Positions 46,611-55,728 of a stretch of 64,000 nucleotides of DNA are shown here, piece after piece (position 1 is the stretch's first letter; each line of letters starts with the position of its first letter). The DNA lies in the NCBI RefSeq assembly GCF_014652915.1, contig NZ_BMZS01000010.1, positions 186,001 through 250,000 of the forward strand, written 5' to 3'. A program made the position numbers and the translations under genes. The notes under the pieces are model-generated. The model was not told the DNA's origin. It made no database searches and saw only the letters and a program-made list of their open reading frames with translations. This stretch comes from Thalassobaculum fulvum (GTDB lineage: Bacteria; Pseudomonadota; Alphaproteobacteria; Thalassobaculales; Thalassobaculaceae).

Positions 46611-47654
46611 ATGGCATCGGTGACACGATGGACGGCGGCATTTGCGTTGCTCGTGGCCGTCCTCGCGGCGAGCGGGGCGGCGCCCGCGCTCGCTGAATTC
46701 AAGAGCGGGCCCTGGACCGGCAACGCCTATGCCCAGAAGGACGGCAAGTTCGAGCGGTGCGTCATCACCTCGGAGCACCCCGACGGCATGCGCCTCGGCT
46801 TCGGGAAGTCGCTGGAGGGCACGTTCGAGATCTGGCTCATGAACAAGGGCTGGTCTCTTGAAGCCGGCCAGCCGCAGCCGGTCACCCTGTGGGTGGACGA
46901 CCTGCGCCGGCGGACCGGCAACTTCCAGTCGGTCTCGAAGGGGGCCATGGCGGCGCAGTTCGTCGGCGACACCGACCTGGTGGCCTCGCTGAAGAAGGGC
47001 AACGTCCTGCACGTGGAGTCCGCGTTCGGCTCGATGACGTTCAAGCTGACCGGTACCTTCAAGGCGATCGGCGAACTCGAGCAGTGCTGGTCGCAGTCGA
47101 CGCGGGCCGCCGCCGCTGCCCAGGCACCGCGGGCGCAGGCACCGTCTTCGGGGCCGGCCAAGCGCGCCAAGGGCATGGACCTGCTGGCGCTGCCGCCTCG
47201 GGATTTCGCCGGCCAGGTCGTGACCAGCGAGAAGTCGCCGTACTTCACGGTGCCGCAGCAGGTGCCGGAGTCGATGCGCAAGTGGAACGCGGCACTGATC
47301 TGGAACATCAACAACGGGGACGGAGTCGGTCTCTCGACCGGGGTCGGCTCGAACCCCGACATCGAGACCCTGCGGACCGACCTGGTCCGCCAGAAGCAGC
47401 CGCGCTGCAAGGGTGACATGGCGTCGTCGTCCGACGTCCGGACGCTGCCGGCGACCGCGATCCAGGTGAAGCGGGTCGAGATCCGCTGCTCCGACATCGG
47501 CGACGGCAAGGGCGTGACCGAGGTGTTCTCGTTCTATCCGCACCTGTCGGGCCAGCTCCTGGTGATCTCGCACATCTCCAACGACCGGGACGTGGCGATC
47601 GAAGCCGACATCGAGTTCGCCCGGCGGGTGACCGCGATCCTCGGCGCCAAGTAG
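46611..47654 (+). CDS. Hypothetical secreted protein
   Basis: This 347-residue protein has a clear Sec signal peptide (TRWTAAFALLVAVLAASG, cleavage probably after APALA). A first domain (30-165) starting FKSGPWTGNAYAQKDGKFER is weakly like invasion-associated locus B/YbhB-type secreted folds, but I cannot assign it. An Ala/Pro-rich linker (about 168-190) leads to a second domain with paired cysteines (PRCKGD, IRCSDIGD). It is probably periplasmic. It converges with the AbrB-family gene, 22 bp apart. Confidence 0.75.
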   Translation: MASVTRWTAAFALLVAVLAASGAAPALAEFKSGPWTGNAYAQKDGKFERCVITSEHPDGMRLGFGKSLEGTFEIWLMNKGWSLEAGQPQPVTLWVDDLRRRTGNFQSVSKGAMAAQFVGDTDLVASLKKGNVLHVESAFGSMTFKLTGTFKAIGELEQCWSQSTRAAAAAQAPRAQAPSSGPAKRAKGMDLLALPPRDFAGQVVTSEKSPYFTVPQQVPESMRKWNAALIWNINNGDGVGLSTGVGSNPDIETLRTDLVRQKQPRCKGDMASSSDVRTLPATAIQVKRVEIRCSDIGDGKGVTEVFSFYPHLSGQLLVISHISNDRDVAIEADIEFARRVTAILGAK

Positions 47655-47676
47655 GCCCCGCGTGCGCCGGCCGGGG

Positions 47677-48795
47677 TCAGACCCGGCCGGTCCGCCGCAT
47701 CAGGCGGAACGCCAGCGGGGCCAGGATCACGATGAAGCCGATCCGGAAGATGTGGTGGGTGGCGACGAGGGCGACGTCGCGGCCGAGCGCCAGGGCCACC
47801 AGGCTCATCTCCGCCAGCCCGCCGGGAGCGTAGGCCAGGACCAGCACGAACCACGGCACGTCGGTGAGCTGCTGCACGGCCAGCCCGAACAGCACGCCCA
47901 GTACCAGCAGGATGACGGTGGAGCCGATCGACACGCCGACGATCCGGGCGATGTCGCGGAACGGAGTGCCGGCGAACCGGCAGCCGATCCCGGTGCCCAT
48001 CACCACCTGGGCGATGGCGACCAGCAGGCCCGGCGGCGTCGCCTGGGTCACGCCGCCGACGTGGACGGTCGCCGACAGCAGCATCGGGCCGATCAGGAAC
48101 GCGGCCGGCACCTTCAGGCGGCGGGCGACCAGCGGCCCGATCACGGCGCAGCCGGTCAGGATCGCCCAGTCCCATGCCGGCATGTCGAACGATCCGCCGC
48201 CGCCCGGCAGCAGCCCGGCGGGCGGCGCGTAGTCGGTGAACAGCCGGAACAGGAACGGCAGCGTCATCACCACCAGCAGGATGCGCGCCGAATGGGTGAG
48301 CGCGATCACCCGGTCGTCGCCGCCCATCTCGCGGCCGACGATCACCATCTCGTTCAGGCCGCCCGGCGCCGACGCGAAGTAGGAGGTGACGGCGTCGTAG
48401 CCGGCCGCCTTGCGGAAGTACCAGGTAACCAGCCCGCCGGCGACGATCGCATAGACCAACAGGCCGGCGATCGACACCGCCCACTCGCCGAGCTGGTCGA
48501 GCAGCTGCGGCTTGAAGGCGCTGCCGAGCATGACCCCCAGGACGCAGATCATCACCACGCGCAGGCGGTGGTCGACGCGGATGTTCGCCCCCCAGACCGA
48601 GGCGGCGGTGGTCGCCACCATCGCGCCCATCATCCACGGCAGCGGCAGCCGGGCCCAGGCGAACAGCAGGCCGCCGCCGGCGCCGATCGCCAGGGCCAGC
48701 GCCATCGAGCCGCGCGGGCGGCCGGCGGTCATGCGGTCGCCGCCGGGCTTCTCCGGGGCTGGCGGCGTCGGCGACGACGCCGCGGCCTCAGCCAT
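47677..48795 (-). CDS. AbrB-family membrane protein
   Basis: This 372-residue protein has about ten helices in two repeats. Each repeat carries the family segment: YFASAPGGLNEMVIVGREMG in the first, LAYAPGGLAEMSLVALALGR in the second. This internal duplication is the mark of the AbrB/Gneg_AbrB family, long mislabelled ammonia monooxygenase. A transport role is likely but unproven. Its start overlaps the stop of the upstream hydrolase gene by 8 bp, so the two are one operon. Confidence 0.85.
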   Translation of the reverse strand: MAEAAASSPTPPAPEKPGGDRMTAGRPRGSMALALAIGAGGGLLFAWARLPLPWMMGAMVATTAASVWGANIRVDHRLRVVMICVLGVMLGSAFKPQLLDQLGEWAVSIAGLLVYAIVAGGLVTWYFRKAAGYDAVTSYFASAPGGLNEMVIVGREMGGDDRVIALTHSARILLVVMTLPFLFRLFTDYAPPAGLLPGGGGSFDMPAWDWAILTGCAVIGPLVARRLKVPAAFLIGPMLLSATVHVGGVTQATPPGLLVAIAQVVMGTGIGCRFAGTPFRDIARIVGVSIGSTVILLVLGVLFGLAVQQLTDVPWFVLVLAYAPGGLAEMSLVALALGRDVALVATHHIFRIGFIVILAPLAFRLMRRTGRV

Positions 48796-49756
48796 CGACG
48801 ACCCGGCCGAGGCGGACCGCCGTCTGGCCGACGGCGAGCCGGCGCGACGGCATGATCAGGATGCAGTCGTCGTACGGCGTGGTCACCGCGGCGTCGCCGT
48901 CATGGGCGATCACGGTGCCGGCCCGAGGGATCGTCTCCATGCCGACGAACGGCTCGACGAAGGCGAAGTCGCCGGTCCGGACGGTCACCGGCTGGGTCAC
49001 CTGGACGACCCGCTGCGGCCCGGGCTCCGGACCGAGCCAGTGGGCGACGGCGGGCCGGTCGACGCAGCCGGTCGCCAGCAGGAAACGCAGCGTGGTCTCG
49101 AGCGCCACGGCTTCGGACCCGCGCTCCCAGTGCTGGCCGCACTCGACCAGAAGCGACGCCCGCGGGTCGCCGGGGTCCTGGAAGAAGCCGTAGTCGCGCA
49201 TCCGGGCGCCGGCGGCGTGCCCGGCATCGACGACGACGGTGGCCGGGCAGCCGACCCGCCGGGCGAGGTCGAGGCCCTTCTGGCAGGCGCCGGCCAGCAC
49301 CAGCGGCTCCGTCGGGTTCTGCATGGAGTGGATGTCGAGCAGCAGGTCGACGGTGTCGATCAGCGGCTGGATCGCCCTGGCGCGGGCGAGCTCGACGCTG
49401 GATCGGCTGCCGTTCAGCTTCGGCTTGTCCCACAGGCGGTTGAAGTCCTCGTCGACGAACCGGGACAGGGTCGGATAGGCGGGGTCGAACGCCAGGTAGG
49501 CCGAGACGTTGCAGAAGCCGAGGGTGAGCCGCCCGCGCGCCGGCCGCAGGCCGGCCTTCAGCAGCCGGTCCAGGACCAGCGCACCGCAGAGCTCGTTGCC
49601 ATGGACGACCGCCGTGACCATGACGTGCGGACCGGGTTGCCCGGCCACGAACGTCCAGAAGAACGGAACGCCGGTGTTGCCGGCCCGGTACGGCTCGATG
49701 TCCGGGGCTTGCAGCTCGACCGGCCAGGCCGTTCGGGAGGTGGAGGCGGTGCTCAT
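48788..49756 (-). CDS. Succinylglutamate desuccinylase/aspartoacylase-family zinc hydrolase
   Basis: This 322-residue protein has zinc ligands visible as TAVVHGNELCG (H52, E55) and LLLDIHSMQNPT (H143). FVDEDFNRLWD lies between and ASLLVECGQHWE at the expected catalytic-glutamate region. The C-terminal third forms a beta-rich domain (VTQPVTVRTGDFAFVEPFVG). Family enzymes deacylate N-acyl amino acids; the exact substrate is not clear. It is co-transcribed with the AbrB-family gene and divergent from the Dpp-type operon, which also encodes N-acyl amino-acid hydrolases. Confidence 0.87.
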   Translation of the reverse strand: MSTASTSRTAWPVELQAPDIEPYRAGNTGVPFFWTFVAGQPGPHVMVTAVVHGNELCGALVLDRLLKAGLRPARGRLTLGFCNVSAYLAFDPAYPTLSRFVDEDFNRLWDKPKLNGSRSSVELARARAIQPLIDTVDLLLDIHSMQNPTEPLVLAGACQKGLDLARRVGCPATVVVDAGHAAGARMRDYGFFQDPGDPRASLLVECGQHWERGSEAVALETTLRFLLATGCVDRPAVAHWLGPEPGPQRVVQVTQPVTVRTGDFAFVEPFVGMETIPRAGTVIAHDGDAAVTTPYDDCILIMPSRRLAVGQTAVRLGRVVDG

Positions 49757-49858
49757 CGATCGGGGTCCGTTTGCGCGGCGACGGGCTCGGCCGGGTACGG
49801 GGCTCGGCGGACGATTGGCGGGAGGCTCGTTCGGGCGGATGACGAACGCTTGGCTTCG

Positions 49859-49906
49859 TCACCTCAAACTAGGTGATGCAGCCGGCCTTGACCAGAGGTC
49901 GGACCT
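49859..49906. promoter_or_regulatory. Candidate operators in a divergent promoter region
   Basis: TCACCT-N6-AGGTGA (49859-49876) is a perfect inverted repeat, and AGGTC-G-GACCT (49896-49906) a second one 20 bp further. They lie in the 311-bp gap (49757-50067) between the divergent hydrolase and peptide-binding-protein genes. Apart from these and a ribosome-binding site at about 50058, I see nothing else in the gap. Confidence 0.45.
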
Positions 49907-50067
49907 GGTGGACGGGGCGCCTCCGTGGCCGCCCGTGGTTGTGTGCCGGTTTCAATTCCGCCATGCTCGGTCGGTTACCGCAAAGGCTCTCCGCAACGAC
50001 GGCGAGCTACCAAGAAAGTATTCGTGAACAGGCGACTGTCGCGGACAGGGAACAGACGGAGGCGAAC

Positions 50068-51684
50068 ATGACCATGCTGCACCGGCTGGGAGCGGTTGCA
50101 ATTGCGTTTGGCGCATTGACAACGCCGGTTCTCGCCGAAGACATCACGATCGGGATTGCGGCCGAGCCGTCCTCGATGGACCCGTATTTTCACAACCTGG
50201 GTCCGAACAACTCGATGATCGGGCACACCTTCGAGCGCCTGATCGAATTCGACTCCAACCAGCAGCTCATGCCCGGTCTCGCGACCGAGTGGAAGCCGGT
50301 CTCCGACACGGTCTGGGAACTGAAGCTTCGCAAGGGCACCAAGTTCCACGACGGCAGCGATTTCACGGCCGACGACGTGCTGTTCTCGTTCGAGCGGGCC
50401 GACCAGTACACCGGTGGCAACTCGTCGTTCCGCACCTACACCAAGGGCAAGACCGTCACCAAGGTCGACGACCACACGATCCGGATCTCGACCGCCGCAC
50501 CCTATCCGCTGATGCCGAACGACCTGACGACCGTGATGATCATGTCGTCGGACGCCAAGGGCACCGGCGAGGCGGCGAAGAACAAGGGCATCGAGGCCAA
50601 GGACTTCAACGACGGCACCGCCGCGATCGGCACCGGCCCGTACACGTTCGTCGAGTGGAAGAAGGGCGAGAGTATCGTCTTCGCCAAGAACGAAGCCTAC
50701 AACGGCAACCTCCACCAGCCGTTCGACAAGGTCACGTTCAAGTTCATCCCAGCGGCACCGGCCCGGGTGGCAGCGCTGATCGCCGGCGACGTCGACATGA
50801 TCGACAACGTGCCCACGGTCGACATCGCGCGCCTGAAGAAGGACTCCAAGCTGAACCTGTCGCAGGGCGTGTCGAACCGGGTCATCTACCTGCATATGGA
50901 CCAGTTCCGCGACCAGTCGCCGTTCGTGACGACGGTCGACGGCCAGCCGCTCGACAAGAACCCGCTGAAGGACGCCAAGGTCCGCAAGGCGCTGTCGCTG
51001 CTGATCAACCGCAAGGCGATCGTCGACCGGGTCATGGAAGGCGTGGCGATCCCGGCCGGCCAGCTGCTGCCGGACGGGTTCTTCGGCCGCTCGCCGAACC
51101 TGACGGCCGATCCCTACGACCCGAAGGGCGCCAAGTCGCTGCTGGCCGAGGCCGGCTGGGGCAAGGGCTTCGGCCTGACGGTGCACGGCCCGAACGACCG
51201 CTACATCAACGACGCCAAGATCCTCGAGGCGGTCGGCCAGATGTTCACCGCCAACGGCATCCCGACCAAGGTCGAGACGATGACGAAGAACGTGTTCTTC
51301 TCGCGCGCCTCGAAGGGCGGTCCGGACAACACCCCTGAGTTCAGCCTGATCCTGGTCGGCTGGGGGTCGGGCACCGGCGAGGCGTCGTCGCCGCTGAAGT
51401 CGCTGCTGGCGACCCACGACCCGAAGAAGGGCTGGGGGGCGTCGAACCGCGGCCGGCACTCCAGCCCGGAGATGGACGCGCTCCTCGCCGAGGCCCTGTC
51501 GACGGTGGACGACAAGCGGCGCGGCGAGCTCTTGGCGGAGGCCACCGACATCGGCATCGGCGGCGACCAGGGCATCATCCCGCTGCACTACCAGGTCAAC
51601 ACCTGGGCGACGCGCAAGGGGCTGGCCTACAACGCCCGGACCGACGAGCGCACGGTCGCCTACGACGTCATCGTCGAGAAATGA
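50068..51684 (+). CDS. dppA: Peptide ABC transporter substrate-binding protein (family 5)
   Basis: This 538-residue exported protein has a signal peptide (HRLGAVAIAFGALTTPVLAE, cleavage after VLA). The mature start ITIGIAAEPSSMDPYFHNLG is typical of DppA/GsiB, and KLRKGTKFHDGSDFTADDVL is the family signature. GTGPYTFVEWKKGE and KVRKALSLLINRKAIVDRVM follow. ACGGAGG precedes ATG 50068; the upstream in-frame extension is not conserved. It heads an ABC operon that ends in amidohydrolase genes, suggesting N-modified peptides or amino acids as ligands. Confidence 0.93.
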   Translation: MTMLHRLGAVAIAFGALTTPVLAEDITIGIAAEPSSMDPYFHNLGPNNSMIGHTFERLIEFDSNQQLMPGLATEWKPVSDTVWELKLRKGTKFHDGSDFTADDVLFSFERADQYTGGNSSFRTYTKGKTVTKVDDHTIRISTAAPYPLMPNDLTTVMIMSSDAKGTGEAAKNKGIEAKDFNDGTAAIGTGPYTFVEWKKGESIVFAKNEAYNGNLHQPFDKVTFKFIPAAPARVAALIAGDVDMIDNVPTVDIARLKKDSKLNLSQGVSNRVIYLHMDQFRDQSPFVTTVDGQPLDKNPLKDAKVRKALSLLINRKAIVDRVMEGVAIPAGQLLPDGFFGRSPNLTADPYDPKGAKSLLAEAGWGKGFGLTVHGPNDRYINDAKILEAVGQMFTANGIPTKVETMTKNVFFSRASKGGPDNTPEFSLILVGWGSGTGEASSPLKSLLATHDPKKGWGASNRGRHSSPEMDALLAEALSTVDDKRRGELLAEATDIGIGGDQGIIPLHYQVNTWATRKGLAYNARTDERTVAYDVIVEK

Positions 51685-51782
51685 GCAGCCGGCGCGGGGC
51701 CGGCTGACCGGTCCCGCGCCGCCCGCCCGACGCTCCCGGCCGGTGCCGGGGGCGACTGTCACCCGGTGGGGGTTCCACGGCG

Positions 51783-52763
51783 ATGACCGTTTTCATCATC
51801 CGGCGGCTGATGCAGGCCATCCTGGTGGTCCTGGTGATGTCGTTCCTGGTGTTCGCCGGCGTGTTCGTGGTCGGCGATCCCACGCAGATCCTGGTGGCCG
51901 ACGACGCGGACCAGGCGGAACGCGCCCGCGTGATCGCCGATCTCGGCCTCGACCGGCCGTTCCACGAGCAGTACCTGAAGTTTCTGGGCGGGGCACTGTC
52001 GGGCAATCTCGGCGAATCGTTCCGGTTCAACGAGCCGGCGCTGGGCCTGATCCTGGAGCGCCTGCCCGCCACGCTGGAACTGGCGGTGGTGGCGCTGGCG
52101 ATCGCCGTGCTGTTCGGGATCCCGCTCGGCACCTGGGCCGGGCTGCGGCCGGATTCCATCGTCTCGAAGACCATCATGACCGGGTCGATCCTGGGCTTCA
52201 GCCTGCCGACCTTCTGGGTCGGCATCATGATGATCCTGCTGTTCGCGGTGGTGCTGGGCTGGCTGCCGTCGACCGGACGCTCCGACGAGATCACCACCGT
52301 GCTCGGCTTTCCGACCACGCTGCTGAGCGCCGACGGCTGGTCCCACATCCTGCTGCCGGCGGTCAACCTGGCGCTGTTCAAGCTGTCGCTGGTGACCCGG
52401 CTGGCGCGCGCCGGGGCCCGCGAGGTGGTGCACCAGGACTACATCAAGTTCGCCCGCGCCAAGGGCCTGTCCGAGAGCCGGGTGATCCTGGTGCACGTCA
52501 TGAAGAACATCCTGATCCCGGTGGTGACCGTGCTGGGGCTGGAGTTCGGCGGGCTGGTGGCGTTCTCGGTGGTGACCGAGACGGTGTTCGCCTGGCCCGG
52601 CATCGGCAAGCTGCTGATCGAGTCGATCGGCTTCCTCGACCGGCCGGTGATCGTCGCCTACCTGATGATCATCGTGCTGATCTTCGTCTTCCTGAACCTG
52701 ATGGTCGACATCGCCTATTCGTTCCTCGACCCGCGGGTCCGGCTGCAGGACATGAAGTCATGA
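51783..52763 (+). CDS. dppB: Peptide ABC transporter permease (DppB type)
   Basis: This 326-residue permease starts MTVFIIRRLMQAILVVLVMS. The periplasmic loop ARVIADLGLDRPFHEQYLKF and the coupling loop ARAGAREVVHQDYIKFARAK (near 210-230) are present. VVTETVFAWPGIGKLLIESI is characteristic of DppB/GsiC. It has six helices. It is 98 bp downstream of the binding-protein gene and overlaps dppC by four bases (ATGA). Confidence 0.94.
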   Translation: MTVFIIRRLMQAILVVLVMSFLVFAGVFVVGDPTQILVADDADQAERARVIADLGLDRPFHEQYLKFLGGALSGNLGESFRFNEPALGLILERLPATLELAVVALAIAVLFGIPLGTWAGLRPDSIVSKTIMTGSILGFSLPTFWVGIMMILLFAVVLGWLPSTGRSDEITTVLGFPTTLLSADGWSHILLPAVNLALFKLSLVTRLARAGAREVVHQDYIKFARAKGLSESRVILVHVMKNILIPVVTVLGLEFGGLVAFSVVTETVFAWPGIGKLLIESIGFLDRPVIVAYLMIIVLIFVFLNLMVDIAYSFLDPRVRLQDMKS

Positions 52764-53689
52764 CCGCGATCCAGGACGACCGGAGCGGGGCAGTGGCGGT
52801 CTCCGCCGACGCCGGTGTCGAGACGCCGTTCCGCCGCTTCCTCTCCGACTACCGGGAGAGCCCGGTCGCGGTGGTCGGCGCCGTGACCGTCGGCGTGATC
52901 GCGTTGATTGCGCTGCTCGGCCCGTGGATCGCCCCGACCGACCCCTACGACCTCGCCACCGTCAGCATCCTCGACTCCCGTCTGGAGCCGGGCGAGGCGA
53001 TGATGAGCGGCACGACGGCCTGGCTCGGCACCGACGGGCTCGGCCGCGACATGCTGAGCGCGATGATCTACGGGCTCAGGATCAGCCTCGGCGTCGGCAT
53101 CGGCAGCGGCCTGATCGCCATGCTGATCGGCTGCAGCCTGGGCCTGGTCGCGGCCTACTACGGCGGCCGGGCCGACACGCTGATCATGCGGGTCGTCGAC
53201 ATCCAGCTGTCGTTCCCGGCGATCCTGGTGGCGCTGATCCTGCTGGCGGTGCTCGGCAAGGGCATCGACAAGATCATCGTGTCGCTGGTGGTGGTGCAGT
53301 GGGCGTACTACGCCCGCACGATCCGCGGGTCGGCCCTGGTCGAGCGCCGCAAGGAGTACGTCGAGGCGGCGGCCAGCCTGGCGCTCGGCGACCGCCGTGT
53401 GCTGTTCCGCCACCTGCTGCCGAACTGCATGGCTCCGATCATCGTGGTGGTCACGGTGCAGACCGCCCACGCCATCTCGCTGGAGGCGACGTTGTCGTTT
53501 CTCGGCCTCGGCCTGCCGCAGACCGAGCCGTCGCTCGGCCTGCTGATCTCCAACGGCTTCGAGTACATCATGAGCGGGTCGTACTGGATCAGCACCTTCC
53601 CGGGGATCGCGCTGCTGGTCACCATCGTCAGTATCAACCTGGTCGGGGACCGCCTGCGCGACGTCCTCAACCCGCGTCTGCAGAAGTAG
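52760..53689 (+). CDS. dppC: Peptide ABC transporter permease (DppC type)
   Basis: This 309-residue permease has a cytoplasmic N-terminal tail, then AVVGAVTVGVIALIALLGPW. The diagnostic WLGTDGLGRDMLSAMIYGLR follows. The coupling loop is ERRKEYVEAAASLALGDRRV and a C-terminal motif SLEATLSFLGLGLPQTEPSL. It pairs with DppB. The start overlaps the dppB stop, and dppD follows after 12 bp with a G-rich ribosome-binding site. Confidence 0.94.
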   Translation: MTAIQDDRSGAVAVSADAGVETPFRRFLSDYRESPVAVVGAVTVGVIALIALLGPWIAPTDPYDLATVSILDSRLEPGEAMMSGTTAWLGTDGLGRDMLSAMIYGLRISLGVGIGSGLIAMLIGCSLGLVAAYYGGRADTLIMRVVDIQLSFPAILVALILLAVLGKGIDKIIVSLVVVQWAYYARTIRGSALVERRKEYVEAAASLALGDRRVLFRHLLPNCMAPIIVVVTVQTAHAISLEATLSFLGLGLPQTEPSLGLLISNGFEYIMSGSYWISTFPGIALLVTIVSINLVGDRLRDVLNPRLQK

Positions 53690-53701
53690 GGGGGGCGGGG
53701 C

Positions 53702-54700
53702 ATGAGCGACGGCGCACCGACCCTCGAGGTCCGCAACCTGCAGACCCATTTCCTGACCAAGGCCGGCACCGTAAAGGCGGTCGACGACGTGTCCTTCACC
53801 GTGCGGCAGGGCCGGGTGATGGGGCTGGTCGGCGAGTCCGGCTCCGGCAAGACCGTCACCGGCTTCTCGATCCTCGGCCTGGTCGACGAGCCCGGGCGGA
53901 TCGTCGGCGGCGAGATCCGCTACCGCGGCGAGAACATCGCCGGAGCGTCGGAGGAGCGCATGCGGCAGCTCCGCGGCAACCGGATCGCGATGATCTTCCA
54001 GGACCCGATGATGACCCTGAACCCGGTGCTGCGGATCGACACCCAGATGGTCGAGGCGATCCGCGCCCACCAGGACATCTCCCGCGACGAGGCCTGGCGG
54101 CGCTCGCGCGATGCGCTCGGCCGGGTCGGCATCCCGTCGCCGGAGGAGCGGCTGCGCTCCTACCCGCACCAGTTCTCCGGCGGCATGCGGCAGCGGGTGG
54201 CGATCGCGATCGCGCTGTTGAACAGGCCCGACCTGATCGTCGCCGACGAGCCGACGACGGCGCTCGACGTCACCATCCAGGGCCAGATCCTCTACGAGGT
54301 GCAGAAGCTCTGCGAGGAGACCGGCACCGCGCTGATCTGGATCACCCACGACCTGTCGGTGGTGGCCGGCCTGGCCGACGAGATCTGCGTGATGTACGCC
54401 GGCCGGGTGGTCGAGCACGGCACGGTCGACGCGGTGCTGGACCGGCCGGCGCATCCCTACACCCGCGGCCTGATCGGGTCGGTGCCGAGCCGCAACCGCC
54501 GCGGCCAGCCGCTGGCCCAGATCCCCGGCATGACCCCGTCGCTGCTGAACCTGCGGCCGGGCTGCCCGTTCAAGGCGCGCTGCCCGGATGCCGACGCCGC
54601 CTGCGACGTCGCGCCGGAGCTGACGCAGCCGGTGGCGGGACGCGACGTGCGCTGCCACCACCCGGCGACCGGTCGCGCGCCGGCGGAGGCGACGGCGTGA
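53702..54700 (+). CDS. dppD: Peptide ABC transporter ATP-binding protein (DppD type)
   Basis: This 332-residue ATPase has Walker [11 protein letters not shown] (about 43-52), [20 protein letters not shown] and signature [15 protein letters not shown]. Walker B is [15 protein letters not shown]. The C-terminal oligopeptide-transporter region includes a cysteine cluster ([20 protein letters not shown]) as in Fe-S-containing DppD proteins. It is full length, in contrast to the short ATPases of the island. It overlaps dppF by four bases. Confidence 0.94.
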   Translation: MSDGAPTLEVRNLQTHFLTKAGTVKAVDDVSFTVRQGRVMGLVGESGSGKTVTGFSILGLVDEPGRIVGGEIRYRGENIAGASEERMRQLRGNRIAMIFQDPMMTLNPVLRIDTQMVEAIRAHQDISRDEAWRRSRDALGRVGIPSPEERLRSYPHQFSGGMRQRVAIAIALLNRPDLIVADEPTTALDVTIQGQILYEVQKLCEETGTALIWITHDLSVVAGLADEICVMYAGRVVEHGTVDAVLDRPAHPYTRGLIGSVPSRNRRGQPLAQIPGMTPSLLNLRPGCPFKARCPDADAACDVAPELTQPVAGRDVRCHHPATGRAPAEATA

Positions 54701-55728
54701 GCGCGGCCCCGGACCGGAGCGAGCCGGCGGCGGCGACGCCGATCCTGGAGCTGCGGCACGTCTCGAAGCGCTTCGTGAAGCGCCTCGACGCCGCGGCGAA
54801 GATTGCCAACCTGCTGGGGGCCGGCCTGCGGGACGAGGTCGTCCAGGCGGTCGACGACGTGTCGCTCGCGGTCGCCGACGGCGAGGTGGTCGGCCTGGTC
54901 GGCGAGTCCGGCTGCGGCAAGTCGACCCTCGGGCGGGTGGTGGCCGGGGTTCACCCCGCGACTTCCGGGACGGTGCATTTCCGTGGCCGCGAGGTCTCCG
55001 CGCTGAAGGGCCCGGCGGCGCGCGACGCGGCGCTGAAGATCCAGATGATCTTCCAGGATCCGATGAGCTCGCTGAACCCGCGCCTCAGGGTCCGGGACAT
55101 CGTCGGCGAGGCGGCGGTCGTGCATGGGCTGGTCGGGGCGAAGGAGGTCGACGACTACGTCGCCGAGACCCTGCAGCGGGTCGGCCTGGACCCGACCTAC
55201 ATGCGGCGCTACCCGCACCAGTTCTCCGGCGGCCAGCGCCAGCGGATCGGTATCGCCCGGGCGCTCGCCGTGCAGCCGGAGTTCCTGGTGTGCGACGAGT
55301 CGGTCGCCGCGCTCGACGTGTCGATCCAGGCCCAGGTCCTGAACCTGTTCATGCGGCTGCGCGAGGAGTTGAGCCTCACCTACCTGTTCATCAGCCACGA
55401 CCTCGGGGTGGTCGAGCACCTCTCGGACCGGGTGGTGATCATGTATCTCGGGCGGGTGGTCGAGACCGCGCCGACCGAGGCGCTGTTCGACGCGCCGAAC
55501 CACCCCTACACCCGGGCCCTGCTCGACGAGATCCCGCGGCTCGAGGCCCGCAAGCGCAGGTTCGTGCCGGTCAAGGGCGAGATCCCGTCGCCGATCGACC
55601 CGCCGACCGGCTGCCATTTCCACCCGCGCTGCCCGCACGCGACGGCGCGCTGTGCCGCCGAGCAGCCGGCGCTGCGGGAGATCGCGCCCGGGCGCTGGTC
55701 GGCCTGCCATCTGAACGACGGACCCTAG
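54697..55728 (+). CDS. dppF: Peptide ABC transporter ATP-binding protein (DppF type)
   Basis: This 343-residue ATPase begins at GTG 54697 overlapping the dppD stop (GTGA). Walker A is GESGCGKST, then IFQDPMSSLNPRLRVRDIVG, signature FSGGQRQRIGIARAL and LVCDESVAALDVSIQAQVLN. ESVAALD replaces the usual DEPVSALD wording, with an unusual Glu-Ser-Val after the catalytic Asp-Glu pair region. The C-terminal tail CHFHPRCPHATARCA is the cysteine cluster. The next gene starts directly after its stop. Confidence 0.92.
   Translation: MSAAPDRSEPAAATPILELRHVSKRFVKRLDAAAKIANLLGAGLRDEVVQAVDDVSLAVADGEVVGLVGESGCGKSTLGRVVAGVHPATSGTVHFRGREVSALKGPAARDAALKIQMIFQDPMSSLNPRLRVRDIVGEAAVVHGLVGAKEVDDYVAETLQRVGLDPTYMRRYPHQFSGGQRQRIGIARALAVQPEFLVCDESVAALDVSIQAQVLNLFMRLREELSLTYLFISHDLGVVEHLSDRVVIMYLGRVVETAPTEALFDAPNHPYTRALLDEIPRLEARKRRFVPVKGEIPSPIDPPTGCHFHPRCPHATARCAAEQPALREIAPGRWSACHLNDGP

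Noticed and set aside
47677-48795. Ammonia monooxygenase
   Set aside because: This label is an old misannotation of AbrB-family membrane proteins; the duplicated APGGLxEM segments identify AbrB, not AmoA.
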